The notes under the pieces are model-generated. The model was not told the origin of the DNA and did no database searches. It was given only the letters and a program-made list of their open reading frames with translations. Below are positions 19,447-29,698 of a stretch of DNA of 64,000 nt, in pieces. The stretch's first letter is position 1. Each line of letters opens with the position of its first letter. Made by a program: the position numbers and the translations under genes. This DNA comes from Pseudomonas sp. ISL-84 (GTDB taxonomy: Bacteria; Bacillota; Bacilli; Bacillales; Cytobacillaceae), in assembly GCA_018613035.1 (NCBI GenBank), contig JAGGRA010000031.1:1-64000 (forward strand), written 5' to 3'.

Positions 19447-22400
19447 AATACGCTCACTTCCTTTATTGGAGATGCTGAATGGTTGTTGCTTTTTGCTTGA
19501 TGCCAATCCTCGATTGATTGAACATCCCACTCCTCAACTGACATTGATTTCAGGAGTGCAATTAGGGTTTCTTTTTCAGTAAAGGTTAAAATCCTGTTCT
19601 TAGTGGCCATTTCCCTCATTCTTCTATCTTTTTCCTGCTGATTAGGATTATATAAAGCAAGTGTTTCCTTAATATCCCATTTATCTTCATTTTCTTTTAA
19701 ATAAACCGCCTCGGCTTTTGCTTCTTTCAAATAATCGGAAAGCTCATCAGGATTCAAATCTGCTGCTATAACTACTTTCCTGTTCAAGGTGTTTTTTAAT
19801 CCTGTATGGAAGGATTTCCTTATGGCTTCTTTATAGCTTGGTGCAAGGGATATACCCTCTCCAGTTGATTTCATCTCAGGGCCGACTTTGGAATCCAAGC
19901 CTTTCAAAGCGTAATTTGAAAATACCGGATATTTAACACAAACAAATGGAAGGTTCTCAGTGACAGGTATTTCATCCTTCGACAATAAATATTTCCCAAG
20001 CAATATTTTTGTCGCAATTTGTACCAGCTGAACACCTGTGACTTTGCTGATAATAGGAACGGTACGGCTTGCCCGCGGGTTTACTTCAAGAATATACACG
20101 TCTTCTCTATCAACGATATACTGGATATTCATGAGCCCCTTGTATTGAAGCTTTTGAACAATTGATTTTGCATACGAGAGCATTTTCTTCTGTACATTTT
20201 CTGATAAATTCTGGGGAGGAAGAACTGACATGCTATCTCCCGAATGGACTCCCGTTTTTTCAATATGCTCCATAATGGCCGGTACACAAATATAATTTCC
20301 ATCAGCTGCTAAATCTAGTTCAGCTTCTGAAGCATGCATAAATTGGTCGATGAGAATCGGATAAGGGACATCCCCTTTGGTTAAATAGCTTTCCAATTCA
20401 GAAACTGATCCAATGCGCTCCATCCCCTTGCCGCCGATTACATATGAAGGACGGACTAAAATAGGAAAACCAATTTTCTCAACAGCTTCATATAGCTGGT
20501 TTTCAGAATAGACGACATCACCTTCAAGACGTGGAATTTCCAAATCATCCAGAAGCTTATAAAAAAGCTTGCGGTCTTCTAATGCATCTATTGTTTTCGA
20601 GTCAGTTCCAAGCAAGGTCAGGCCGTATGCTTCCAATTCTGCTGCCAGATTCAACGCCGTCTGTCCACCCATCTGGACAATAACTTCTGTTACTCCCTCT
20701 GCTTCGATAACATTTAAAATGTCTTCAAGTATTAATGGCTCAAAATAAAGTCTGTCTGCAGTTGTATAATCGGTGCTGACCGTTTCAGGGTTGTTATTGA
20801 TCATGATCGTTTCAACACCAGCTTCTTTCAAAGCAAACACTCCTTGGACGGAACAATAATCAAATTCAATGCCCTGGCCAATCCGGATTGGACCGCTTCC
20901 GATAATAAGAACCTTCCTTTTATCAGTTTTTACTTGTTCATTTTCACCATAATAGCTTGAGTAATAATAATTGGAATGCGCTTCGAATTCAGCAGCGCAT
21001 GTATCGACCATTTTGTATGCTGGCAGAATAGCCAAGTCTTTGCGTTTATTCCTGACTGCTTGCTCAGATGTCTTCCATTCCATTGCCAAATATTTATCAC
21101 TGAACCCTTTTTCCTTAAAAATCTGGAGTTCTTCTTTTGTTGCTTCCTCAAATGTTAAAGCAGCAATGTTATTTTCGAATTCCACAAGCCCCTGGAATAA
21201 ATTTAGGTAAAAATAATCTATTTTGGTGATGTTATGCAATACCTCTAAAGAATAATCTCTCCGAATTAATTCCATCAAAATAAAGAATCTCTCATCCGTT
21301 TGTTTTTTCAGCAATTCTTCAAGAGTTTCGTTTGTTTTAGCGGATAATGCGGGATTCTTGAGGTCAATGCCTTTTCCTTCAAGTGAATGAACTGCCTTCA
21401 TTAGAGCCCTCTCCAAATTACGGTCGATACCCATTACTTCCCCGGTTGCTTTCATTTGAGTACCCAGCTTGCGGTCTGCAGACGGGAATTTATCAAAAGC
21501 CCATTTTGGGAATTTTACAATGACATAATCGAGAGCAGGCTCAAAGCTTGCAAATGTGTCACCTGTAACCGGGTTGATAATTTCGGATAAGTTATACCCG
21601 ACCGCCAGCTTTGCAGCCATTCTGGCAATGGGATAGCCTGTTGCTTTGGAAGCGAGAGCCGATGAGCGGCTAACCCTAGGATTTACTTCAATCAAATAAT
21701 AATTTTTACTGTTAGGATCTAAGGCAAATTGAATATTGCACCCGCCAATAATTCCAAGCTCAGATATAATCTTTATAGAAGCTGACCTAAGCATCTGATA
21801 TTCATCATCCGTTAAGGTCTGCGATGGGGCGACTACAATTGAATCACCTGTGTGGACCCCAACAGGATCGATATTCTCCATATTACAAATAGTGATGCAT
21901 GTATTCTTTGAATCACGCATTACCTCGTACTCAACTTCCTTAAAGCCCGCGATGCTCTTTTCGATCAGGCATTGATTAATGGCACTTTCTTTTAAGCCGC
22001 TCTCCACCAGGGAAGTTAATTCATCAAAGTCCTCGGCTATGCCGCCCCCTGTTCCCCCAAGAGTGTAAGCAGGGCGGATAATAATTGGAAATCCTATTTC
22101 ACGGGCAAACTGAATGGCATCTTCAATTTCATGGACAATGATGCTTTCAGGAACAGGCTCATTAAGTTCCTTCATCAATTTTCGAAATGCTTCACGATCT
22201 TCGCCTTTCTTAATTGATTCAATGCTGCTGCCCAAAAGCTTCACTCCATAACGCTCCAGAACGCCTGCTTCACTCAGCTGAAAAGCCAAATTAAGGCCGG
22301 TCTGACCTCCCAGAGTGGCAAGCAGCCCATCGGGAAGTTCTTTGCTGATAATCTTTTCAAGGCTATCAGCAGTCAGCGGCTCAAAATAAATTTTATCTGC

Positions 22401-22580
22401 AAAAGCCTTGTCAGACATAATGGTGGCCGGATTATTATTTACGAGGATAACCTTATAGCCTTCTTCTTTTAAAGCCGCACATGCCTGTGTGCCTGCGTAA
22501 TCAAATTCTGCGGCCTGGCCTATAACAATCGGGCCTGAGCCGATCACTAAAATGGATTGGATACTGGTGTCTTTAGGCAT
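19443..22580 (-). CDS. carB: Carbamoyl-phosphate synthase large subunit, arginine-type
   Basis: 1045-aa subunit that makes carbamoyl phosphate from bicarbonate, ammonia (from CarA) and two ATP. Two homologous ATP-grasp halves begin with ILVIGSGPIVIGQAAEFDY and VLIIGSGPIRIGQGIEFDY. The C-terminal allosteric region after about residue 930 is short and atypical: there is no clear MGS-like domain of pyrimidine-type length, as expected for the arginine-specific enzyme. Start at MPKDTSIQ with TAGGAGAG upstream; it overlaps carA by eight bases. Position inside the arg operon makes it the arginine-repressible isoform (CarB rather than PyrAB). Confidence 0.95.
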   Translation of the reverse strand: MPKDTSIQSILVIGSGPIVIGQAAEFDYAGTQACAALKEEGYKVILVNNNPATIMSDKAFADKIYFEPLTADSLEKIISKELPDGLLATLGGQTGLNLAFQLSEAGVLERYGVKLLGSSIESIKKGEDREAFRKLMKELNEPVPESIIVHEIEDAIQFAREIGFPIIIRPAYTLGGTGGGIAEDFDELTSLVESGLKESAINQCLIEKSIAGFKEVEYEVMRDSKNTCITICNMENIDPVGVHTGDSIVVAPSQTLTDDEYQMLRSASIKIISELGIIGGCNIQFALDPNSKNYYLIEVNPRVSRSSALASKATGYPIARMAAKLAVGYNLSEIINPVTGDTFASFEPALDYVIVKFPKWAFDKFPSADRKLGTQMKATGEVMGIDRNLERALMKAVHSLEGKGIDLKNPALSAKTNETLEELLKKQTDERFFILMELIRRDYSLEVLHNITKIDYFYLNLFQGLVEFENNIAALTFEEATKEELQIFKEKGFSDKYLAMEWKTSEQAVRNKRKDLAILPAYKMVDTCAAEFEAHSNYYYSSYYGENEQVKTDKRKVLIIGSGPIRIGQGIEFDYCSVQGVFALKEAGVETIMINNNPETVSTDYTTADRLYFEPLILEDILNVIEAEGVTEVIVQMGGQTALNLAAELEAYGLTLLGTDSKTIDALEDRKLFYKLLDDLEIPRLEGDVVYSENQLYEAVEKIGFPILVRPSYVIGGKGMERIGSVSELESYLTKGDVPYPILIDQFMHASEAELDLAADGNYICVPAIMEHIEKTGVHSGDSMSVLPPQNLSENVQKKMLSYAKSIVQKLQYKGLMNIQYIVDREDVYILEVNPRASRTVPIISKVTGVQLVQIATKILLGKYLLSKDEIPVTENLPFVCVKYPVFSNYALKGLDSKVGPEMKSTGEGISLAPSYKEAIRKSFHTGLKNTLNRKVVIAADLNPDELSDYLKEAKAEAVYLKENEDKWDIKETLALYNPNQQEKDRRMREMATKNRILTFTEKETLIALLKSMSVEEWDVQSIEDWHQAKSNNHSASPIKEVSVL

Positions 22581-23655
22581 AAGCAAAAACTCTCCTATTC
22601 TCGGCTTTTATCATGATCATGAATTCATCAAAAATATAATCTCCGTCTGCCGGTCCCGGATGGGCTTCCGGATGGAACTGGACAGTCTGGATTGGCAGCA
22701 TTTGATGCATTAGGCCTTCAACTGACTGGTCGTGCAGATTTACATATCGTGTTTTAAAGCCTGTAGCTTTTAAGCTTTCTTCATCCACCACATAGCTATG
22801 GTTTTGTGAGGACATAAAAACAGTGCCCTTTTTCATATCTGCAACCGGGTGATTTGCTCCCCTGTGGCCGAATGACAGCTTTTTGGTATTTCCGCCAAAA
22901 GCCAATGCTGCCAGCTGGTGTCCCAGGCAGATACCCAATGTTGGATACTGCTCCAGTATTTTTTTCACTTCCGGCAATATGCCTATTAGTTCCTTTGGAT
23001 CTCCTGGCCCATTGGAAAGCACTACTCCATCAGGGTTTAATTTTTTTATTTCTTCCATTTTTGTGTTAAAAGGAACGGATGTGACCTTGCAGGATCTTTT
23101 TAGTAAAGAGTCTACGATTGATTTCTTTGCTCCAAAATCAATTACCACGACATGGTTTTTTCCTTCACCATGAATCTCAATCACTTCTGAAGAAACTTTA
23201 CAAACCTTTTTATCTTTATGGAGTAGAAATGATTCGGCTCCTGCACTCTCATTTAAGGTCATTTTTGCAGGCATACTGCCTTCTGCACGGATTTTCTTTA
23301 CGATAGCCCTTGTATCCATATGCCCCATTAAGGGGATGTTCCATTTTTGCAAATATTCCTCCAATGTATAGGCTGATTTATAATGGGAAGGGCTTTTGCT
23401 TCCTTCATAGACAATAACCCCGGCCACATGAGGTTTCTTGCTCTCAAAATCTGATTCATTGATCCCATAATTTCCGATCAAAGGATACGTAAAAACTATA
23501 ATTTGGTCTTTATATGAAGGATCTGTCAAAACTTCCTGGTAGCCTGTCATCCCTGTAAAAAATACGATTTCTCCCTCTATATCCTTTTCAGGCTGATTTG
23601 TCAGCCACTGGCCCTTATAAGAATGGCCGCTTTTTAAATGAAGGTAACCTTCCAT
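22573..23655 (-). CDS. carA: Carbamoyl-phosphate synthase small subunit, arginine-type
   Basis: 360-aa glutaminase subunit. The N-terminal CPSase domain (GEIVFFTGMTGYQEVLTDPS) is followed by a class I glutamine amidotransferase domain: oxyanion region LSNGPGDPKE, nucleophile Cys in LGICLGHQLAALAFGG, and catalytic His/Glu in QFHPEAHPGP. Start at MEGYLHLKSG, preceded by GAGGTG; an in-frame start three codons earlier is less well placed. Directly followed by carB with an eight-base overlap, so subunits should be made in equal ratio. Confidence 0.95.
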   Translation of the reverse strand: MEGYLHLKSGHSYKGQWLTNQPEKDIEGEIVFFTGMTGYQEVLTDPSYKDQIIVFTYPLIGNYGINESDFESKKPHVAGVIVYEGSKSPSHYKSAYTLEEYLQKWNIPLMGHMDTRAIVKKIRAEGSMPAKMTLNESAGAESFLLHKDKKVCKVSSEVIEIHGEGKNHVVVIDFGAKKSIVDSLLKRSCKVTSVPFNTKMEEIKKLNPDGVVLSNGPGDPKELIGILPEVKKILEQYPTLGICLGHQLAALAFGGNTKKLSFGHRGANHPVADMKKGTVFMSSQNHSYVVDEESLKATGFKTRYVNLHDQSVEGLMHQMLPIQTVQFHPEAHPGPADGDYIFDEFMIMIKAENRRVFAYA

Positions 23656-23732
23656 TATCAACACCTCGAAGCTATCTGTATATTTATATGAACTTACTAA
23701 TTTTTATGCATTTTAATGAAAAATAATACAGC

Positions 23733-24890
23733 CTACACAGCTGATTTAGAGTATTCCAATAGTGTGGATTTAAGAGTTTCGGCCGCTTCATTTATTTCTG
23801 CTGCTGTTGCAGTCAGAGGAGGCAGCAAGCGCAATACATTTTCCCCTGCCGGCAAGGCCAGCAACCCCTTTTCCCTTAACTCCTTTAACAAGGATGGAAG
23901 ATTTACATCTGTTTCAATGCCAATCATCATTCCAAGCTGGCGTACTTCCTTCACCGCTGGGATCGGTTCAAGCAGTTCTGTCAATTTATTAGACAGATAG
24001 ACGCTCTTTTCCTGCACATCCTTTAAAAATTCTTCCTCAAAAACGGTTTTCAGTGTAGCAATAGCGGCTGCAATGCTGATCGGATTACCCCCGAATGTTG
24101 AGCCGTGGCTGCCTGGTCCAAAAACTTCTTCTAATTCTTTCTTCCCAATCACTGCACCGATTGGCAACCCACTACCCAGCCCTTTGGCTGAAGTTATGAT
24201 ATCAGGATCCAGATTAAAATGCTGGAATGCAAAAGCCTTTCCTGTTCTGCCTATACCTGTCTGAATTTCATCAACAATTAAGAGTGCCCCGTTTTCTTTG
24301 CATAGCTGTTCGGTTTTCTCAAGGAACTCCTGCGCAGCTATATGAATGCCGCCTTCCCCCTGGACAATTTCAAGCATAACAGCAGCTGTTTCTCCATCGA
24401 TCTCAGCTTTTAAAGCGCTAAAATCATTAAAGGGAACATATTTAAATGTCTCGAGCATGGATCCGTACCCTTTTTTAATTTTATCCTGGCCTGTAGCAGC
24501 CATGGTTGCAAAGGTTCTTCCATGAAAAGACTGCTGGAAAGTGATGAGCTTTTGGCGCCCTGTTGCTTTTCTTGCGAGCTTGATTGCTGCTTCATTTGCT
24601 TCAGCTCCGCTATTGGCAAAGAAAACATAATCCATGCCAGATGCTTCTGATAGATATTTTGCGGCAATTTCCTGCTTTTCCTGTACAAACAAATTCGAGA
24701 CGTGCCAGAATTTATTCAACTGGGTGCTGATTGCTTCTTGTACTGCAGGTGGACGATGCCCTAAATTGCAAACCCCAATCCCCGAGGTGAAATCCAAATA
24801 ACGTTTTCCGGTTTTATCGATTAAATAACTTCCTTCTGCTGATTCCGGCTCCACTTCCCACCGGCCATATGTCGGGAATAGATAACTCAT
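23733..24890 (-). CDS. argD: Acetylornithine aminotransferase
   Basis: 385-aa PLP enzyme, fold type I, that converts N-acetylglutamate semialdehyde to N-acetylornithine. Motifs: NSGAEANEAAIKLARK, FHGRTFATMAATGQ, VDEIQTGIGRTGK, and the PLP lysine in ITSAKGLGSGLPIGA. Start at MSYLFPTYGRW with TGGAGG upstream; it overlaps the end of argB by ATGA. About 75 bp separate it from carA. Confidence 0.95.
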   Translation of the reverse strand: MSYLFPTYGRWEVEPESAEGSYLIDKTGKRYLDFTSGIGVCNLGHRPPAVQEAISTQLNKFWHVSNLFVQEKQEIAAKYLSEASGMDYVFFANSGAEANEAAIKLARKATGRQKLITFQQSFHGRTFATMAATGQDKIKKGYGSMLETFKYVPFNDFSALKAEIDGETAAVMLEIVQGEGGIHIAAQEFLEKTEQLCKENGALLIVDEIQTGIGRTGKAFAFQHFNLDPDIITSAKGLGSGLPIGAVIGKKELEEVFGPGSHGSTFGGNPISIAAAIATLKTVFEEEFLKDVQEKSVYLSNKLTELLEPIPAVKEVRQLGMMIGIETDVNLPSLLKELREKGLLALPAGENVLRLLPPLTATAAEINEAAETLKSTLLEYSKSAV

Positions 24891-25660
24891 TTGAAAACCT
24901 CCATTTTGGCAGAAACATTCGTACCGACCCAACTGCCATTTTCATAAAACTTATCCTTGCCTGATACGATCATTACACTATTTAAGCCTTTGCTGATTGC
25001 CTTCATTGCCGAAGTTACCTTTGGGATCATCCCGCCTGTTATTTTTTCATCTTTTATATGCTGTTCAATTTCTTCTGTATCCAAATGAGGGGAAATCTTG
25101 CCGTCAATGAAGATTCCCTTTACATCTGTTACAAAGATACAATGTTCAGCATGAATGGCGCTGGCAACTGCGGCCGCTGCATAGTCGGCATTAACATTCA
25201 GCTTTGTACCATCTTTCGCAGCTGCAATGGGTGTTATCACAGGAACTAGATCTTCACTGAATAACATTTCAAGAACGGAGCGATTAACACTCGTAATTTC
25301 TCCAACCATTCCAAGCTTCTCCTGATCCAGAAACTCTCCTTTAAATAATCCTCCATCACTTCCACTTACTCCAAATGCTTTAAATCCGTGCTTTTCGAGC
25401 ATGGCGGTAAGCTTGCGGTTTGAATCGCCAGCCAATACCATTTCTGCAACTTCCATTACTTCTGAAGTCGTTTTCCTTAGACCATTTATAAATTCATGGG
25501 GCACCTGATAGAGATCCAGCATTTTGTTGATGGCAGGACCTCCTCCATGTACAAAAACAAGCTGATATCCCTGATTCTTCAGTTCTGACAGACTCTTAAA
25601 AAATGAATCTCCCAATTCTTCCATGACACTCCCGCCGCACTTAATGACTATACTCTTCAA
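24887..25660 (-). CDS. argB: Acetylglutamate kinase
   Basis: 257-aa amino-acid kinase that phosphorylates N-acetylglutamate. N-terminal VIKCGGSVM and VFVHGGGPAIN bind the phosphates; NVNADYAAAAVASAIHAEHCIFVTDVKGIF binds substrate and nucleotide. The start codon is TTG, supported by AGGAGG seven bases upstream and by no better in-frame ATG. The short form without the N-terminal helix suggests the arginine-insensitive type, in line with a linear ArgJ-based cycle where feedback acts elsewhere. Confidence 0.94.
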   Translation of the reverse strand: MKSIVIKCGGSVMEELGDSFFKSLSELKNQGYQLVFVHGGGPAINKMLDLYQVPHEFINGLRKTTSEVMEVAEMVLAGDSNRKLTAMLEKHGFKAFGVSGSDGGLFKGEFLDQEKLGMVGEITSVNRSVLEMLFSEDLVPVITPIAAAKDGTKLNVNADYAAAAVASAIHAEHCIFVTDVKGIFIDGKISPHLDTEEIEQHIKDEKITGGMIPKVTSAMKAISKGLNSVMIVSGKDKFYENGSWVGTNVSAKMEVFK

Positions 25661-25671
25661 TTGGCAACCTC

Positions 25672-26904
25672 CTAAGTACGATAGCTTGCATTAATTTTGA
25701 CATAATCATAGGATAGATCGCAGCCCCATGCCTTTCCTTTTCCTTCACCCTGATGGAGGTCAACCGAAATTTGTACAGTAGGATTTGTTAAGTATTTTTT
25801 TGCTTCTTCCTCTGAGAATGCCTGAGGTTCATTATTTTTTAGCATTATGATTGGGCCGATAGCGATATCGACTGAAAACGGATTAATATTTGCCGGACTC
25901 TGCCCGATGGCGCCTATAATCCTGCCCCAGTTTGCATCCGCTCCATAAATTGCCGTTTTGACCAGGTTGGAGCCGACAATCTGTTTGGCAACCATCCTAG
26001 CGTCTTCGTCAGTCTCTGTTCCTGATACCTCAACTTCGATTAGCTTTGTCGCTCCTTCTCCATCCTTTGCTATCTGCTTGGCAAGGCTTTCGCTTGTTTT
26101 TGCAAGCATCTGCAAGAATATATCCCAATCAGGATGATCCGGGGAAAGCTTATCTGTATCGCTTTTTCCATTGGCCATTACTAACACCATATCATTGGTT
26201 GATGTATCTCCATCAACAGTAATCTGATTGAACGTCCGATCAGTAACCTGCTTTAAAGCTGTCTGCAAATGACTGCTTTCTATGTTTGCATCAGTCGTAA
26301 TAAATGCGAGCATGGTCGCCATATTCGGGTGTATCATCCCCGATCCTTTTGCCGAACCGCCCATTGTGACCGTTTTTCCATCGATGACTGCCGCATAACA
26401 GCATTTTTTCATCACTAAATCAGTCGTTAAAATGGCTGTTTGAAAATCTTCTGAATGAACCGTTTCGCTGCCAGGTTCCAGTATCTGAATGCCCGCTTCA
26501 ATTTTATCCATTTGCATATACTCACCAATAACACCTGTTGAGGCTACCGCTACATGCTGCTCCTTTAAATTGAACTTGCCTGCAGCACAATTTCTCATTT
26601 GATAGGCATCCTTTAGCCCTTGTTCCCCCGTACACGCATTTGCACATGCACTGTTAACGATGACTGCCTGGAGAAGACCTTCCGAAGCAATGCTTTCCTG
26701 TGTCACTTTTAGCGGGGCAGCCTGAAAATGGCTTGTTGTATAAACGGCCGCACAATGTGCAGGAGTTTCACTTAAAATAATCCCTAAATCCTTTTTTGAA
26801 TATCGCAGCCCTGCATGTACGCCGGCTGCAGTGAAGCCCTTTGGTGTAATGATGCTTCCTGAGGATAGTTCTGTTACTTCTGCAGTTTGTGATAATGTTG
26901 GCAT
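25672..26904 (-). CDS. argJ: Bifunctional ornithine acetyltransferase / N-acetylglutamate synthase
   Basis: 410-aa precursor of the Ntn-hydrolase-like ArgJ. It self-cleaves before the Thr in [10 protein letters not shown] (around residue 190) to give alpha and beta chains. It transfers acetyl from acetylornithine to glutamate, and in bifunctional forms also uses acetyl-CoA; sequence alone does not prove the second activity. AAGGAGG precedes the ATG. Eleven bases separate it from argB. Confidence 0.95.
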   Translation of the reverse strand: MPTLSQTAEVTELSSGSIITPKGFTAAGVHAGLRYSKKDLGIILSETPAHCAAVYTTSHFQAAPLKVTQESIASEGLLQAVIVNSACANACTGEQGLKDAYQMRNCAAGKFNLKEQHVAVASTGVIGEYMQMDKIEAGIQILEPGSETVHSEDFQTAILTTDLVMKKCCYAAVIDGKTVTMGGSAKGSGMIHPNMATMLAFITTDANIESSHLQTALKQVTDRTFNQITVDGDTSTNDMVLVMANGKSDTDKLSPDHPDWDIFLQMLAKTSESLAKQIAKDGEGATKLIEVEVSGTETDEDARMVAKQIVGSNLVKTAIYGADANWGRIIGAIGQSPANINPFSVDIAIGPIIMLKNNEPQAFSEEEAKKYLTNPTVQISVDLHQGEGKGKAWGCDLSYDYVKINASYRT

Positions 26905-26917
26905 TTGCTATTCCTCC

Positions 26918-27949
26918 TTATGGGTAGAGCGGAACAAATCCAAGGCCTGCTGCTTCATCCAGCCCGCTCATAATATTGGCATTTTGGACAGCCTGCCCTG
27001 CTGCGCCCTTCATTAAATTATCAATCACTGAAACTATTGTTAACCTTCCTGTCCGCGAATCAACATGTACACCTATATCACAATAATTGGAGCCTGCCAC
27101 TTCTTTTACAGAAGGAAAAGTATTTTCCGGCCGTATGCGTATGAATGGATGTTTCTCATAGACTGACTGGAATAGCTCAAGAATCTGTGAAGTAGTATAT
27201 TCTTTTGTTAATTGTACATAGCTGGTTGTCATGATTCCTCTTGTAATTGGGAGGAGATGGGTGGTGAAGGTAATGGGTTTTATTCCGGCATTCCACTTCA
27301 TGAGCTGCTGTTCAATTTCCGGTGTATGCTGATGCTGGTTTACCTTATACACACGCAAATTTTCATTTGCTTCCGCATAGCTTGAAGTTCTTGAAAGTGA
27401 CCTTCCTGCCCCAGATACCCCGGATTTAGCGTCCACAATAATACCTGTTGGGTCTATCAAGTTTTCTTTTACAACCGGGGCCAGACTTAACAGTGTCGAT
27501 GTTGGGTAACAGCCGGGATTGGAAATTAATTCAGCCGCAGCTATTTCATTATGATGCCATTCTGAAAGCCCATATACAGCTTTTTCGACAAGGGTTTCGT
27601 TAGCAGGCTCGTGTTTATACCACTCAAGATATTCACCTGCTGGAATTCTTAGGTCACCTGAAAGGTCAATTACTTTAATGTCCTTCCCCGAGAATTCTTC
27701 AGCCAGTTTTCCTGATATCCCTGAGGGTGTAGCCAGAAAGACCATTTCTGATTGCTTTGCAATTTGATCGGGATCAATTTTTTGTAAAGCTTTGTCCATG
27801 ATTCCGTATAAATGCGGATATTCGTTCGAAATGGGGAGGTCTTCCTTCGTTGAATGGATTGATTTTATGTTGAATTCAGGATGGTGCTGCAGGATGCGGA
27901 GCAATTCCGCACCTCCATATCCGGTTGTTCCGATAATTGAAACGTTCAT
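26918..27949 (-). CDS. argC: N-acetyl-gamma-glutamyl-phosphate reductase
   Basis: 343-aa NADPH-dependent reductase, the first gene of the arg operon. N-terminal Rossmann motif SIIGTTGYGGAELLRIL, catalytic Cys in LISNPGCYPTSTLL, and the C-terminal CDIGVHVDSRTGRLTI are intact. The promoter lies about 70-100 bp upstream, with an arginine-repressor-like site between it and the gene. It is 14 bp upstream of argJ. Confidence 0.95.
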   Translation of the reverse strand: MNVSIIGTTGYGGAELLRILQHHPEFNIKSIHSTKEDLPISNEYPHLYGIMDKALQKIDPDQIAKQSEMVFLATPSGISGKLAEEFSGKDIKVIDLSGDLRIPAGEYLEWYKHEPANETLVEKAVYGLSEWHHNEIAAAELISNPGCYPTSTLLSLAPVVKENLIDPTGIIVDAKSGVSGAGRSLSRTSSYAEANENLRVYKVNQHQHTPEIEQQLMKWNAGIKPITFTTHLLPITRGIMTTSYVQLTKEYTTSQILELFQSVYEKHPFIRIRPENTFPSVKEVAGSNYCDIGVHVDSRTGRLTIVSVIDNLMKGAAGQAVQNANIMSGLDEAAGLGFVPLYP

Positions 27950-27971
27950 AATTGCTCCCTTCCTTGCTATA

Positions 27972-27987
27972 TTGTATATTTAATCAA
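27972..27987 (-). promoter_or_regulatory. Candidate AhrC/ArgR (ARG box) site
   Basis: TTGATTAAATATACAA on the minus strand is an AT-rich imperfect palindrome with TTG...CAA ends, of the size of an ARG box, between the argC promoter and its start codon. A second AT-rich element lies just upstream (ATAAATATGTATA). ARG boxes are degenerate, so this is suggestive only. Confidence 0.4.
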
Positions 27988-28020
27988 CACTATACATATT
28001 TATAAATTTATGTTCCTCTT

Positions 28021-28049
28021 ATTATAGAAACTGCAGTAAAAAATTGCAA
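28021..28049 (-). promoter_or_regulatory. arg operon promoter
   Basis: On the minus strand TTGCAA (28049-28044), a 17-bp spacer and TATAAT (28026-28021) make a near-consensus vegetative promoter about 75 bp upstream of argC. Confidence 0.75.
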
Positions 28050-28227
28050 CCTATTTTCCCGAAGTTTTAAACATTCTTAAAATACTGATTTCAATTTTAT
28101 TAGTGAAAAGGTTGACTGCATTGCATTTTTCCCTTTAAATCAAAAGTAAGTTCCGATACTTGTGTTTACTTATCCGGACTAAGTTCGTTTTCCCACGGAC
28201 ATGATTTAGGGAAAAGGTGGTTTTAAC

Positions 28228-28920
28228 ATGCAGCCAATGACAGGGATATCAGCAGAGCTAAAAGGATTATTGCTGGCCGTTCACCATAAAGTAAAAATTG
28301 AAAAATGAAGTTTCTTGTTTCATGAAGGGTCAGAGGCCAAAGAGCTGTATATCGTCTTGAGCGGGAAAGTGCAGGTAGGCAAAATTATTCCTGATGGCCG
28401 CGAATTAACAGTCCGTATGTGTACAGAAGGAGATTTGATTGGCGAGTTATCTTTGTTTTCTTCCTCGCCAAAATATATGTTAAATGCTAAAGTAACTGAA
28501 AGCGGTGAAGCTGCCGTTATATACAAAGAGGCACTTGAGGATCAATTAAGCAAGGATAATAAGCTGGCCTTGGAGCTTATGAAGTGGATGAGCCTTCAGC
28601 ATCGGAAAACCCAGACGAAATTCAGGGATTTGATCTTGCACGGAAAAAAAGGAGCCCTGTATTCCACTTTGATTCGTCTTTCCAATAGTTATGGGGCTAG
28701 ATCTCGAGAAGGAATTGTAATAGATGTGGCACTTACGAATCAGGAACTGGCCAATTTTTGCGGAACTTCCAGGGAAGTAGTAAATCGCCTTTTAAGCGAA
28801 TTGCGGAAAACCGGAGCCATTTCTATTAATAAGGGAATAATAACTATTCTTGACCTTGATTATTTGAAAATGGAAATTGAATGTGAACACTGTCCTGTTG
28901 ATATTTGCAATATTGAATAG
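28228..28920 (+). pseudogene. fnr: Fnr-type regulator with in-frame TGA at codon 27
   Basis: The frame from ATG 28228 (site AAGGTGG) encodes a 230-residue Crp/Fnr protein except for TGA at 28306-28308. Aligned with the intact paralogue at 34205 the stop falls at the Gly of KKGSYIF, so a single G-to-T change (GGA to TGA) explains it. Everything after is well preserved: cyclic-nucleotide-like fold, helix-turn-helix TNQELANFCGTSREVVNRLL, and C-terminal C-x2-C-x4-C (CEHCPVDIC), the cluster arrangement of B. subtilis Fnr. Re-initiation at TTG 28315 would drop the first 29 residues and has no ribosome site. Recent pseudogene, read-through or sequence error; a terminator follows. Confidence 0.8.
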
Positions 28921-28948
28921 AAAAGCCGGTCTAATCAGACCGGCTTTT
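28921..28948. terminator. Bidirectional terminator between first fnr and ywiC
   Basis: A 12-bp perfect stem AAAAGCCGGTCT (28921-28932) with its complement (28937-28948), loop AATC, and TTTTT on the plus side. Shared by convergent fnr and the ywiC-like gene. Confidence 0.9.
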
Positions 28949-28950
28949 TT

Positions 28951-29667
28951 TTAGTTAATCGCTATTAATATCAGGACGAAGAAAATGGCTGCATTTGCGA
29001 TCTCAAAAATACCAATTTTTTTAGGAGAAAATGCCTTTCCATAAAATGCGATAGATCTGTATAGACTGGGAAGAAACGAGACTGCTATAATCCATTCACC
29101 CATCATCAGCCAAACAAGCGGGACTGCCGCATGATAAATCCACGAAATCCACCTGAAGGAAAGGTTTTTCTTTTCCCGAATCATAGATTTCACATAAAAG
29201 GTGCTGCCTGCAAAAAATAAGATAGAGGCTGCAAATACTGTCAAGGAAAGCGCTGTAATTTCTCCATTGGGCAAATAGCTGCTCGCCAGTCCTGCTATTG
29301 AAAATGCAAAAATTGCACTAAAGTCATTTCCCAGCGCTCTATCCTGATTTTTTGATGAATAATATGCATTTATGATAAAGAAGGGAATCATGAGAAATCC
29401 AAATAGAATGATAGATAGTCTTGCCGTTAATGGAACTATCAGCAGCAATATGGCTGGCACCATATAAATAGCTGTCCATTTTGCATAATAGGCCATTTTT
29501 TTTCTTTTAAACAAAAGAAGGGATGGATAAGTAGCCAAATATAATAAAGTCCACCCTAAAAAAAAGGGGATATGGGACCAAACAACCTCTGACGCTGCCG
29601 CTCCAAGCCAAAAAGGCAGGATCAGCATTGCCCAAGCTCCATGCTGTTTCGGCAAAAATAATTTCAT
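28951..29667 (-). CDS. ywiC: YwiC-like membrane protein
   Basis: 238-aa integral membrane protein with about seven to eight hydrophobic spans and the family N-terminal signature PKQHGAWAMLILPF. In B. subtilis ywiC lies in the narK-fnr-arfM-narGHJI region. Its role is unknown. Here it is next to an fnr gene and its promoter region has an Fnr-like site at the activation distance, which supports a role in anaerobic growth. Ribosome site GGGGAGG precedes the ATG. Separated from mobB by a terminator, so transcribed on its own. Confidence 0.85.
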   Translation of the reverse strand: MKLFLPKQHGAWAMLILPFWLGAAASEVVWSHIPFFLGWTLLYLATYPSLLLFKRKKMAYYAKWTAIYMVPAILLLIVPLTARLSIILFGFLMIPFFIINAYYSSKNQDRALGNDFSAIFAFSIAGLASSYLPNGEITALSLTVFAASILFFAGSTFYVKSMIREKKNLSFRWISWIYHAAVPLVWLMMGEWIIAVSFLPSLYRSIAFYGKAFSPKKIGIFEIANAAIFFVLILIAIN

Positions 29668-29698
29668 TTATTCTTCCTCCCCATTGCTTTCTGCCTAT

